Assembly: GCA_003415625.1 (NCBI GenBank)
Contig: PYIU01000007.1
Location: forward strand, 682,001-746,000
Direction: 5' to 3'
DNA: 64,000 bases
Origin: Aquanectria penicillioides
Taxonomy: Eukaryota; Ascomycota; Sordariomycetes; Hypocreales; Nectriaceae
The position numbers and the translations under genes were made by a program. Shown here piece after piece: positions 1-10,371 of this stretch (position 1 is its first letter; each line of letters opens with the position of its first letter). A model generated the notes under the pieces. That model was not told the DNA's origin. It saw only the letters and a program-made list of their open reading frames with translations, and did no database searches.

Positions 1-750
1 GCCGCTCTAAAGATCGCTAGGGGTCGAGATATCGCCGCTGACGCAAGCCCACGCCATCCTCAACCGGAGCAAGCCCTGTGCTCGTTCTTGTCTAGATCGA
101 CAATGGAATAAGATTAAGAAATATATGGCAACCCCCGCTTTAACACATGGCCGTGACCACACACACATGCGTGGTAGGTTGTCACGTGCAGGGTAGCTGT
201 TGGTGAATTGCTACCTCCGTGTCTTGGACATATCACTCACTCACTACTGGACACAGGCAGCGTTGGCTTGGTCCATCTGCAGGCCAACTGGCCAAGGCCC
301 AACACGTGCTCAACTTGAAACAACAATTTGAAGATTCCTATACGCGGACGTGGAAGCCAATAACCAATTTGAAGCATGTCACTCCTTTGATGGACAGCTC
401 CCCGGCCTTGGGGCCCAGCTGCTTGCTATTGTGTCTGTCTGATACGGCTAGCACTACGCCACGCCACGAGTTTATTAACATTGAGCTGAGGATGAACACG
501 GTGGAGAAATCCTGTCCTTGACTCATTCCGCTCCCTTCCTTGTGCATACTTTTTACTCTTCCACAGTAGGAAACTCAAAAAATCTGGAGACCGTTACACT
601 GCAACAACGCGCAGCCTCACGTCCCCCTCTCCCTGCCCCGCCATGGAAAGCTCAAAACACACTGTAACCATTTCTCGTTCAACCCCCCATTTCGTCACAC
701 CCCATCGACGAAATGGCAAAAAGATAACTCGTCAGGGGACGAATGGATTT
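1..750. other. Left-edge spacer, no supported gene
   Basis: No complete gene is visible here. Frame 1 is open from the first base to a TAA at 109-111 and could be the last codons of a plus-strand gene lying mostly outside the window, but 36 codons without a recognisable motif cannot prove that. Short open frames between 219 and 547 overlap on both strands and look like chance. The sequence just before 750 leads into the tRNA gene. Confidence 0.3.
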
Positions 751-846
751 GCCCCGTACTGGAATCGAACCAGTGATCTTATCATTTCGTGAAATCGGGT
801 TTGAATCGCTTACTAGTGATACGCTTTACCACTGAGCCAACGGGGC
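751..846 (-). tRNA. tRNA-Thr(AGT) with intron
   Basis: Read on the minus strand, the 96-nt gene starts GCCCCGT and ends ACGGGGC, giving a perfect 7-bp acceptor stem. The T arm is ACTGG, loop TTCGATT, CCAGT. The anticodon stem pairs TATCA with TGATA. The loop begins CTAGTA, so the anticodon is AGT (Thr, read as IGU after A34 deamination). About 25 extra bases sit just 3' of position 37 (roughly plus-strand 786-810), the standard place for a nuclear tRNA intron removed by the tRNA splicing endonuclease. Without them the tRNA is about 71 nt. CCA is not encoded, as expected for a eukaryotic gene. Confidence 0.93.
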
Positions 847-1471
847 TTGGTGACGGGCTGAGGTAATGAGGCAAATATGGTTTCACCGCCGCCAGATTGG
901 CTTAGCGCTGCCTTGAGACAAGCAACGGCGCATACGAATACATTCCATGTGATACATGACATTCGCAGCAGTGACATGCAGGCGCATCTCTTATTTTAGA
1001 AACGACTACGTAGTTTCTGACGGCCCAACTAGGTAGGCCAGAGGATATCCCATGCCGGCAAACTACGATCGGGATGCCAGTTTTGGCTTGGCCCGGCTTG
1101 GCCTGACCAGCAAGATCAGTAGCTGCCGGCTTGGTAATTGACAACCCGAGACACACGTCAACAAAGAAAGGACCTTTGATATTCCCGGGTATACGGCATG
1201 GACAGTATCGGCCTGCAACATTGCGGGCCTCAACGCGCAAATTGCAACCCCATTCAACAGGAGATCCGAACACACGGTAACTCAAACCGCAGGTGCCTTT
1301 TTTGGTCGGAGATTAGATCGCAGGTTTAGATCTCCGAGCATCAGTCTGGAGATTGTGAGTTCGGAGCCCGCGGAGGCACACGACGCACGTTGAGCAACTC
1401 AAATTATTATTATTGATACGATTTTTATACCGAAACGCCGACGCTAGTAGCTACAGAACAGGCCATTGCTA
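847..1471. other. Spacer between tRNA-Thr and the PIG-L gene
   Basis: This holds the upstream side of the minus-strand tRNA and the 3' flank of the minus-strand PIG-L gene. Open frames up to 127 codons occur on the minus strand (902-1285) but show no domain, no conserved motif and overlap one another. I see no gene. Confidence 0.4.
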
Positions 1472-2814
1472 TTACGCAGTGCCCGTAATTCTCTTCAGGT
1501 CATTAAACCACACATATCGGCTAAGAACCATGTACAGGTGGCGGTCCCACGAATACTGGCTACCATGGCTCGCAAAGGCCTCGCGCGTCATGAGATAGCG
1601 ATGCCATGTGTTGGCAATCAGGGCCTTTGTGCTATACTGTGGATCCGCCTTTGCAGACGGGAAGAAGATGGCGGCAAGGATTCTCCAGAAGAAGGAGAGA
1701 GCCGTCAGGGGCAGGTCAAGGAGAACGGTGTACTTTCTCAGGACCGCTGTAGTGACGAGCTTGTACGCAGGAGGAGCCTTGGCATCCTCGGCCACGAATT
1801 CACTATACAAGAGACACAGTAATAAGCCCAGTTCTCTTTGAAAAGTAGCTGATAGGTGGGGGGGGATGGCTTACCTTACTGCAGCACTTACAGCGCGGTG
1901 GTTGATGTGTCCAGAGACACCACCCTCGTCAAAGGTGAGGATCTTGATAAGGTGGTCAGCAACAATGGCAATGACATGGACGAGGTAGATCATGGGTCCA
2001 AGTGACTTACAGCATCAACCTCCCACTTGTCGATATGCTCCTTGATGATGGACTGGATGATGGTAGTGTTCCACCACACGGTGGGGTTATCCTGGATCTC
2101 GGGATGATCCATGGCCTCGCACCGAGACGGGTCGATGCCTAATGCTTGACACGACCCCATGAGTTCCTGCTTCCGCTTCTCACCGATGCCATAGTTGTTG
2201 CCTAGCAAGGGGTGACGCAAGATGAGTTAGCACAGCCTCTGTCATTTCGTCCATTGTGACGTGAAAGTGCGAGGATGGAGGGTTGAGGACGCGCATGTCC
2301 ATGCAGAAGAATAATACGAGTGGGCGAGTGAGGGTGAGTGAGTGTTGAAGTCAAAAGGAGTACAAAGTGAGGATGAAATAAGTGGGGATGGGGATGATGT
2401 GGAGTGATGAACTTGGATGGACGTAGGGGGGGGAGAGGAGGAAGAGGCAGATGAAGAGGCAGAGGAAGAGGAAGTTGAGGGGGGGCACAAACCTGTGGAC
2501 ATGACCAACAGGCCGCCCTTGACGTTATGGTTCCGGTCAAGGACGCCCAGAATGCTGGGAGAAAAGAAGAGACACTCATCATCGGGGTGAGCCGTTACGA
2601 TCAAGAGGCTCTTGGCCTGCAGCAGCTCGGGCGGCAGCAGGCGGGCGTCACCGCCGAGGACATAGGCCAGGACCCATTGCAGCACAATGGGGACTAGCAG
2701 GACGGCCAGAGCAAAGCGGATGAGGGCGCGGCGACGGCTGCGGGTGGCCACGAGCACCTGGCAAGCTTTGTTGCAGATCCTGACGATGGCGAGGTCGCCG
2801 AGCTTGCGTGACAT
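1472..2814 (-). CDS. GPI12: GlcNAc-PI de-N-acetylase (PIG-L/Gpi12)
   Basis: Second enzyme of GPI-anchor synthesis: it removes the acetyl group from GlcNAc-phosphatidylinositol at the ER membrane. Four exons on the minus strand: 2814-2493, 2201-2011, 1942-1875 and 1802-1472, total 912 nt, 303 residues, the usual size for the family. Residues 34-53 form one N-terminal membrane segment, preceded by Arg-rich sequence (RSRRRALIR). The zinc-binding signature AHPDDE is at 75-80, followed by the family motif STGNNYGIGE, split by intron 1, and by DEGGVSGHINH in exon 3, whose HxxH supplies further metal or catalytic contacts. Joining phases are consistent at every junction. Intron 1 is 291 nt and strongly pyrimidine-rich on the coding strand; the others are 68 and 72 nt. 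The start chosen is the ATG giving MSRKLGD; an in-frame codon 14 residues upstream is not needed. Identification is firm from the motifs. Confidence 0.93.
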
Positions 2815-3028
2815 GGCGAACGGATGCGACGAGGAACAAACGATAACAAACGACAAAGTAAACGATGACGGGGCCGGGCTTCGGTGCTAGCTGTCTCGGA
2901 CTCGGACGCTGTTGGGGGTGGAGGATAATAATAGGTATTAGGTTGGTCCCGGAACAGGAGGCGGAATGCGGTGCAGTGCGTGCAGAGAGCGAGCGGTGGC
3001 AGAGCAAATCCCTGGAGGAAGCGAAGCG

Positions 3029-3065
3029 CTGCTGCTGCTCGTGCTGCTGCTGCTGCTGCTGCTGC
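3029..3065. repeat. CTG/CAG trinucleotide microsatellite
   Basis: A run of GCT/CTG triplets interrupted once (CTCGTG). It lies about 215 bp upstream of the PIG-L start codon, in the presumed promoter or 5' UTR of that gene. Poly-Ala, poly-Leu, poly-Cys or poly-Gln frames through it are by-products. Confidence 0.85.
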
Positions 3066-3398
3066 GGCGCCGACAACGCGACACAAACGAAACGGAAGGC
3101 GGATCAATAGAGGTTGCGGGATTCAGTGGCACAGCGACACAGGAGGGTTCCATTTTTGGACTCCACTGTTTCAAGACTGGGGCTGGGGGGGGAGAGGGGA
3201 GAGGAGAAGGGGACCCAGAGTGAGATGGATCTCACCCCGTTCGGTAGTCCGTAAGTTACTGAGGGCTGCAGCGACAGGGTTGAGCGACGTGCTGCCAGAA
3301 AAGCTTGATTTTGTGCCACCTGGCGCGCCCGGCACCTGGGAAGGACTTTGGGATGCTGGGGGTGGTAGGGGTCGATGCTCTGTCGGTGGGTGGTGCTC

Positions 3399-3442
3399 GG
3401 TAGGGGATTGGTAGGGGATTGGTAGGGGATTGGCAGGGGATT
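3399..3442. repeat. 11-bp minisatellite, four copies
   Basis: Four head-to-tail copies of GGTAGGGGATT at 3399, 3410, 3421 and 3432; the last has GGC for GGT. A degenerate partial copy follows near 3463. It is intergenic with no sign of coding. Confidence 0.9.
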
Positions 3443-5189
3443 GGTATCCGGAGTGGATTGGGTAGGGGACCCGTAAGCATGGATGGGGAACGACGGGGAT
3501 GCCAGGCTTGGCTTCTGGCGGCCCCTACCTGTTCGAGGCCATAAGTTGCATGCTGTAGGATGTTCAGAACTTCAGCAGCTAGCTCAGCCAGCACCACCAC
3601 CTCCTCCACAACCTCAGTGGGAGGGAGGGAGCACAGATGGAGCACCACGGGCATGTCAACGACCAGCTCTCACTGGTCAATCGGCCGCTGGGTGACAGGC
3701 CATCGCATTGAGTGGCTCAGTCGGCACTCGTTTCAGGGGCGCGCCCACTGTGGTGTCGTGGCTTGAGTGGATGGGCAACAAATGGGGCAATCATCAGGCT
3801 CATGTTGGCTGTTGGAGCCCTGATGGCTGTCGGGTTGTCTGTTGGCCGACGCGCATTCATCATGCTGCTGCTGCTCTCCTCCATCCTTCTCCTGGAGGAG
3901 CCTTGTTGGCGCGCGTTGTTGGGCGGCGTGTGCACAGCTCATGCTTCGTCCATGGTGCATTTGACGTCCAAGCACATTTCAACAAAGGACCATCACCACC
4001 ACTAGGTAGCAGAAAGGAGTACTGTACCTTGCCTTCCCCCCCCCCCGCAGATCCGATCCTTCTGCCTGCCTCCGCCTGCTGGATGAGCTGGCAATTTCAC
4101 TGGCTGGCTCGTGTGTTCCCGAAAATGTCCAGCCCTAGCACAGCCCTGCAGAAGTACCAGTGACAACCCGTGTGCGCTGTGGATTGGCCGTCGCATTCGT
4201 CGCTTCTACAGCTCATCTCGGCTGCGGAGCACCCAGGAACTCGGCATGACCCGAGCTTGCGAGTGAACCAAGGGAGCAAGCAACAAGCAATCCCGGGGCA
4301 GTGAAGCCCCGCGCCGTAAAAGAGAAGAAAAAGTCTGCTGCCGGTTTGCCGTAACACTGGCTGCTCACGCTCGCGCCAGGCTGGAACCAGACCAGCTCCG
4401 TTCCGTAAGAGAGAGCGTACAGAGTAGGGACCGAAGGGAAGAAAATAGTCTGGTGCCGGTTTACCGCAGCGGCGCCAGGCTGAATTGGACTGCATGGAAG
4501 AAGCGGCGCCCGGTCTAGACCCTCAGTCGTCGGTTCAGAAAGAGGCACCAGCATGAGGGAAGCAAAGCAGCGAGAGAAAGAGGAAAAAAAAAAAAAAAAA
4601 AGGAGCACCGGCACCAACACCAGCTCCAGCCCAGCCTGCGCAGGCGGTCACCAGATGTCCAATCCAGTCCAGTCCAGTCCAATCCAATCCAATGCAGTCT
4701 ACTGGGCCTGGACCTGGAGCCAGTCTGTCCAGCTCGTCCAGCTTATCCAGCCCGACCCTCTTTTCCGCCCTCTTTCTGCCGTTCTGCGTCCCTCTTATCG
4801 ATTCTACTCAATACCGGTAATTGCCTCTCTCTCTCACCTCTCCCCTCCCTCTAGCGGGTGGCTAGACGTCCGTAACCGTCCGTAACTGGACGGCACGAAG
4901 GATGGACGGGGGTGGGTGCCCAGTGGCTGGATGCCTCCGTGTCATATGTATGTATGCGTGCCATAGTCTGTCTGTATGTGGATCGATGTATTGTACACAA
5001 AAAAAGCGCCCCCAGCTAAAAAAGCTGCCTACCTCCAAGAGGCAATGAATGTGCGTGCACGGCTAATTGGGACCTACGAAACGACGAATGGCGTCGCCCT
5101 CGTCGGCTGCGACTCGTTGATCCCTCCACCCATTTTCATTCACCCCTTGTACACCCCGTGCGTGGGCGAAAATGCGCATCTGGACTCCT

Positions 5190-5241
5190 CCCAAAGCCCC
5201 AATCCCAAAGCCCCAATCCCAAAGCCCCAATCCCAAAGCCC
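5190..5241. repeat. 14-bp minisatellite, about 3.7 copies
   Basis: Perfect tandem copies of CCCAAAGCCCCAAT starting at 5190, 5204 and 5218, then a partial copy. It lies about 700 bp upstream of the GT32 start codon. Confidence 0.9.
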
Positions 5242-5766
5242 GCCCCATCTCATCCTATCCCCCTCTCCCAACAAGGCACGTCTTACTATTATACATGCTC
5301 ACCTTGCTCGTCGTCGTCGTCGTCGTCTAATCTCAATAATCGTTACACCATCCCGTCACATCACGCTGCTTTGCTGCGCCCGGTCTGCTGGCGTGCTGTC
5401 TCGTCTCGTCTGCTCTGGTCTGTGTGTCTGGTGTCTTGAAACTTCTCGTCCTTCCTTCCATACCTTATTTACTTTACATACGGCCTACGCCCCCTTCTCT
5501 TGGTCCCCGAGACATGCCAACCTAGACGAACGCAGACACCAAGCAAACCCATTCTGTCCTTCTAATCTCTCTCGTCCCTCTCCCACTCAACTCTTTCACT
5601 ATCTCTATCTCCGGCGACCTCTGTTGCTTTATCTCTCTGCATTATCCCCTCGCCTTTTGCTTTGCCCGCGCTAGTGTGGAATGTCGCCATTTCCCAAGCG
5701 CCTACGCTACCACCTACCGACATTTTGATTGTTATTAGTACATTCTACTAGACGTCGCATATTCAC

Positions 5767-5900
5767 GCTCGATTCCTCCCTTTTTTTTTCTCTTTCTTTC
5801 CCTTTGACTTCTTTTCCATCTTCCACCTCCTGCTCCTCCTCCTCCTCCGCCTCCTCCCTCCGACCTCGCCTGTCTTCCCACCTTCTCCTTCCCGCCGGCA
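5767..5900 (+). promoter_or_regulatory. Pyrimidine-rich leader of the GT32 gene
   Basis: Just before the ATG at 5923 the plus strand is almost entirely C and T (TTTCTTT, CTCCTCC and similar tracts). CT-rich stretches of this kind often mark core promoters and 5' leaders in filamentous fungi (established observation). No TATA box or specific operator can be named from sequence alone. The start codon itself has a good context, GTCGCCATGA. Confidence 0.4.
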
Positions 5901-5922
5901 TCGCGCCCCGGCACCCGTCGCC

Positions 5923-6912
5923 ATGAACAAACACAACCCTCTCCGACCTCAACATGGCGGCTCCAAAAAGACCCGCCTCATCTTCCTCGCCGCCTGCATG
6001 AGCCTCGTCGCCGGCGTCTGGTTCTACCGCCACCTGCTCTACACATCATGGACGCTGGCCGCCCTTCGCTTCCACTGGCGCGAGCACGGCGAAACCTTCA
6101 TCCTCTCGCAGGAGTACGACGACTTCGACGTCACCTTTACCAACTACAGCCGCACCCAGGTCTCGGCCGCCCCCTACGAAGACAAGGTGCCGCCGATTCT
6201 GCACCACATCGCCCTGGGACGACATGGAGACAATTGGCGAAACGAATGGAAGGAGACGGTGCAGAGCTGCCTCGACATCCACCCGGGCTGGGAGCACCAC
6301 CTCTGGACCGACGAGACAGCGTCCAAGTTCGTCGCCGAAAAGTTCCCCGAGCTCAAGGACATGTGGGACAACTACCAATACCCCGTCGAACGCGTCGACA
6401 GCTTGCGGTACATGGTTCTCTACGAGTACGGAGGAGTCATCCTGGACATGGACCTCAAGTGCCGGCGCGCGCTGGGGCCCCTTCGCCGGTTCGACTTTGT
6501 GGCCCCCGAGGCCAACCCTCTCGGCTTCTCCATCGGCTTCATGATGGCCAGCAAACGCAATAGCTTCATTGGCGAGATCGTGCGCAACCTCCCCACCTAC
6601 AACAAGCAATGGCTGGCCCTGCCCTACGCGACAGTCATGTTCAGCACCGGGTGCCACTTCGCCTCCGTCATCCACGGCCTGCAGGCGAACCGCTCGTCGC
6701 TCAAGATCCTGCCGGGCCCCATGCACAGCCTGAGCGGCCGCGTGACGACGCCCATCTTCGACCACCTGGGCAGCTCGTCGTGGCACTCTTACGACGCACG
6801 AATGATCATTGCGCTGGGTTCGCGGGTTAACCTCATCTTCTTCTTCTTCGTGGGCATCGCGCTCGCGCTGACCATGCGGAGGAGAATGAGGAGAAGATTC
6901 ATTGTCATTTGA
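5923..6912 (+). CDS. GT32 glycosyltransferase, MIPC synthase (SUR1-like) subunit
   Basis: An uninterrupted gene for 329 residues. Residues about 17-35 form an N-terminal signal anchor (TRLIFLAACMSLVAGVWFY), and a second hydrophobic segment near the C terminus (about 300-317, with a run of Phe) is followed by a basic tail rich in Arg. Between them is a glycosyltransferase family 32 domain: PPILHHIALG, then CLDIHPGWEHHLW, then RVDSLRYMVLYEYGGVILDMD. The DXD metal/sugar-nucleotide motif is D175-M176-D177. Two membrane segments around a GT32 domain are the layout of yeast Sur1/Csh1, which transfer mannose from GDP-mannose to inositol phosphorylceramide in the Golgi. The substrate is inferred from this layout; Och1-type transfer to N-glycans is the alternative. 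A second GT32 gene lies 1.9 kb downstream on the same strand. Confidence 0.85.
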   Translation: MNKHNPLRPQHGGSKKTRLIFLAACMSLVAGVWFYRHLLYTSWTLAALRFHWREHGETFILSQEYDDFDVTFTNYSRTQVSAAPYEDKVPPILHHIALGRHGDNWRNEWKETVQSCLDIHPGWEHHLWTDETASKFVAEKFPELKDMWDNYQYPVERVDSLRYMVLYEYGGVILDMDLKCRRALGPLRRFDFVAPEANPLGFSIGFMMASKRNSFIGEIVRNLPTYNKQWLALPYATVMFSTGCHFASVIHGLQANRSSLKILPGPMHSLSGRVTTPIFDHLGSSSWHSYDARMIIALGSRVNLIFFFFVGIALALTMRRRMRRRFIVI

Positions 6913-8798
6913 GATGTGTTACTATCTTTTGTCGGTCGCATACAGAAAATAAGCGAGTTTTGTTTTGTCCACGATAGATACTTACTTACTACTACCACCA
7001 ACAACCACCACCCTTAATACCACCCTCAATAATACTTAATGCACACCAATCACAAGGGCAAAGCATGCAAGCACCCAAGCGCCAGTGACTGTACTTATCT
7101 TCCTTTCTTTTTCTTTCTCTCTCTTTGCCAAGTTATTTTTGTGTCCCTCCTCTCTGCCTTGCGTGGATGTTGACTGACGTGTGGCCTTGGTCGGCGATTA
7201 ACATTTTCGGCACTGGCTTGCGACGACTGGGCAGATGAGGCCAGTGCGAGGCCGTCGTACAAACCGCCAGATTTCTGAGTTTTCGCTTTCCGACCTGCAG
7301 CGATCTGCGGCGTGGGTGAATCTACGCTCACCCGAGAGGGTAACCATGCTCATTGTGCCATGTCCAGTAGCGTCGCACTGGGGTTACCTGGCGGCTTAGC
7401 GCCGCAGCATCATCTTGTTGGAGGGACGGGAGCTAACCCTGTCCGGGCCCCCATTTACGACCAGGCCAATGAAACCGGTGGGCCATGGAGGTCTGGATGC
7501 ACCCCCCTTGAACGAAAACGGCCGAGCAACCAACACAGCCGAAACCTTTTGGCCCTCTGCCCCCTGCCCCCTGCCAGCTGAAGAGCAGGGAATGAGAGGA
7601 GCTGTGGCCCTTTCGGGGGGGAAGAGGATGGATGGTGGATGGTGGATGGGGCACCAAGCCGTAGGAGGCCCGTAGGGAGCGCATGGGGAGGCCACAGGGA
7701 ACCCCATAGGACGGTCAGGCTTGGCCTCGGCAGGGTCTCTCGCAGGGCCACACAGGGCCACGCAGAGTACCTACATACTATGGACAGGGCAGCAAGGGGA
7801 GGGCAGCCAGAGCCCCATTTATCCAGGGCCCTCCCCAACAGATGCGCAAAAGCATCGGAGACGAATCCTTCGTACCCTGCCTGCGGAGTGCCTGTGGACT
7901 GCCTGTGCGCTGTGCCTTGTGGCCCTGGGAGCAGCCTGGGACTCCCTGGCAGTCTGCTGAAGTTGCAGCCTATAATCTAGCCTGTACATTATGTAGGGGC
8001 GGCCGAGAGCACGTTCGGTTTGTGGGGGGTTGCTGGCAGGGCCTTTCGCCTTGCCTCCCCCCCCTACTAGCCGCTCTACCAGCCGACGCAATATATTCCT
8101 CCGTGCAGGTTTTAATGTGCAATGTAATACCTAATGATAAGGGGAGCACAAGGCACAACAAAGGGCTGAAGATGGGGAGCACCGGGCCCAGCACTATGTC
8201 AGAAATTGTACTTTTGCACCGCCGTCCCCACCAGCCACTGTTACAGCTTCTGTCGGCTGGGGCGAGCTACACGCAGGACCGCACCAATACAGTACTTTGG
8301 ACCTGGTCAGTAAGCACCAACGACAAACCGCCCTGCCCAACCCAACCCACGGGTTTTCTTTGCTCCACCGAACCACGGCGGAACCGTCCTCCATCGCCGA
8401 CTCCCCTTTCGTCTGCCCTCGATCTCGTCAACCATCCAGCAACGCCCTGACCAAACCAGCGTTGCCGCCTTGCAGCCCTTGGGAGTCCTTGCATTGCCCG
8501 CCCAGCTCAGCCCGGTCACGCCAAACTCAGCCCAGCAGCTCAGCCCAGCCCAGCAGCCCATCAATCCATCCAGACACGTCTTCGCCTGCTCAGCGTCTCT
8601 TGGGGTCTGTCTGCTCTGGCTGCCCTTCTCCTTTGCCAGAACTCTCATTCATCCATCCCCTCTCTCCCCCCATTCCCCCCCATAATAATTAAATTTTTTT
8701 TTTTTTCCTTCATGCAGCGGGCCAGGTCCAGGCCGCCTTGTCACCCCCCGACGCGCCCAGCCCAGGAGGCCTTGACCCTTTGACCAAACGCCGCCGTC
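6913..8798. other. Spacer between the two GT32 genes
   Basis: About 1.9 kb with many short overlapping frames on both strands, none over 205 codons and none with a recognisable domain. The plus-strand frame at 7842-8450 is low-complexity and unsupported. The last 400 bases are C/T-rich and end in a poly-T run near 8695-8706, probably the leader of the Och1-like gene. Confidence 0.45.
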
Positions 8799-10371
8799 AT
8801 GCGCTTTTCCGTAAACCCCTTGCGCCTCCGGCCGCGGGTCCTGCTCCTGTCGGCGCTCATATTTGCTGCGACGCTATGGACGCTGACGAGAGACGGCAGT
8901 GGGCAAGGCTCTACGCCAGCCTTGCTTGACGCCCAGCTGGAGCTGAACTATCCCTTGGCCTGGAAGCACATCCACACCTTCAACGGCACTGGTGGCGGTG
9001 AGTGGAAGCCCAAATGACAACCACCCAACACGGCATGCACATACAATCCTACCCGCCCTCTCCCTCACTCACATAAGGCTCCATCATGAGTCCAACTTAT
9101 TAGTCATTCTCACAGTGACGATTCATCATCACCATCACATCACATCAGTGACTTCATCTCATTTTCATACCCTCCGGCTAACGTTATCCTCTAGCCTGGT
9201 ACATCCCACCAGAGTGGACCAAGGATGTCAAGAATCACCCCAAGGACATCGTCGAGGCTGCCAAGCTAGCATCCAGGGTCGCCACATCTCAGAATGACCG
9301 CCTCGTCGACTTCTCCAAGATCCCCTTGATCATGCATCAGACTTCCAAGTCGACCCAGCTTGACACATGGAAGGTCGAATTGCTCCCCTGGGTAGAGAAG
9401 TGGCTCATGTTCTCCGTGTCCCCTGAGAACGACCGGCCCATGGCCTACTTCTTTTGGGACGATGAAGGAATCCAAGCCTTCATGGAGGAGTACGACAACG
9501 AATTCATTGAAGACTTCAATGTGCACTTCACCCCTGTTGAGCGTGCTGATATATTCCGTGTCATGGCCTGCAAGATATATGGTGGTGTTGTAAGTATACT
9601 TGTTGCCTGCTCCAATCTTCTTCATTATCTAACTGATATAGTACGGCGATGTCGACACAGAGCCTCTGCGTCACCCAGCCGGCTGGATCCACTCGTCGGA
9701 TATCGCACAGTGGACCGATGACGTTGGCGGTAAGAGCTATGGTGTTGAGTCTCCTAGCGACTCCTCACGTCCAGTCCATCTTCTCTGGGGGCTGGAGGCC
9801 GACACCGAGCCAGACGCCGATACCCACTGGAGAATGGGCTACACCTACCCCGTGCAAATCACCCAATGGGCGCTAGCCTCTGCTCCAAGACACGGAGCTC
9901 TGACCCAATTCATGGACAACCTCAAGAGTCAGATCAACGAGGCAAAGAAGATTCATCCCGATAAAAAGATTCCCAAGGAGGATCCTCTCACCCGTACTGG
10001 CCCTGCTGCTGTCACTTTGGCCACGAGCCAGTGGCTGGAGAAGGAGATCGGCTTCAGGTGGAATGCCCTCACAGGACTGAAGGACGGTGGCAAGTCGAAG
10101 CTGGCGTCTGACGTCTTGGTTCTCCCAATGACCGGCTTTAGGTAAGCTGCGCGAGTCTTTTATAAAACCGACTTCAGACACTGACAATAATGATAGCCCT
10201 GGTCGTGGAAAATACGGAAACATGGGCTCAAAGCCAATCACCGATCCGGATGCCAGGCTGGTTCACCACGCCCTCGGCTCCTGGAAGCACTTCGATATTG
10301 TAGTCGAATATGGCAAGTTTTGCCGCACATTTTTTGGACTATGCAAGGACTGGACAAAGGTCCCATCGTAA
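8799..10371 (+). CDS. Och1-like alpha-1,6-mannosyltransferase (GT32)
   Basis: Type II Golgi glycosyltransferase of family GT32. Four exons: 8799-8997, 9195-9589, 9642-10141 and 10197-10371, total 1269 nt, 422 residues. All introns have GT..AG ends with branch sites (GGCTAAC, AACTGAT, CACTGAC) and consistent phases. The N terminus has a basic start (MRFSVNPLRLRPR) and one hydrophobic segment (about 14-30) as signal anchor. The catalytic core includes KIPLIMHQTSK, then FTPVERADIFRVMACKIYGG and YGDVDTEPL, with the DXD motif at D201-V202-D203 just after intron 2. Family members add the first alpha-1,6-mannose to N-glycan outer chains or extend related chains (established for Och1/Hoc1); which step this one performs is inferred. 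The stop is TAA after the C-terminal WTKVPS. Confidence 0.9.

Larger units (their letters stand above)
2815..5922. other. Intergenic region between divergent PIG-L and GT32 genes
   Basis: About 3.1 kb separates the divergent starts of the PIG-L gene and the GT32 gene. It carries a CTG microsatellite, two minisatellites, a (CAGTC/CAATC)n tract near 4665-4700, a poly-A run near 4582-4600 and a (CGT)n tract near 5308-5330. A 232-codon plus-strand frame at 4976-5674 is proline/serine-rich, runs through the repeats and has no domain, so I treat it as chance. The last 350 bases are pyrimidine-rich, like a promoter or leader. Confidence 0.5.

Noticed and set aside
1..111. Open frame running off the left edge to a TAA
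   Set aside because: 36 codons without motif; could be a gene tail but cannot be supported.
4976..5674. 232-codon plus-strand open frame
   Set aside because: It runs through a 14-bp minisatellite and CT-rich DNA, is low-complexity and has no domain; more likely promoter/leader sequence of the GT32 gene.
6046..6786. 246-codon minus-strand open frame
   Set aside because: Antisense shadow of the GT32 gene; Val/Gly-rich without a domain.
7842..8450. 202-codon plus-strand open frame
   Set aside because: No domain, low-complexity second half, overlapping frames on the other strand of similar length.
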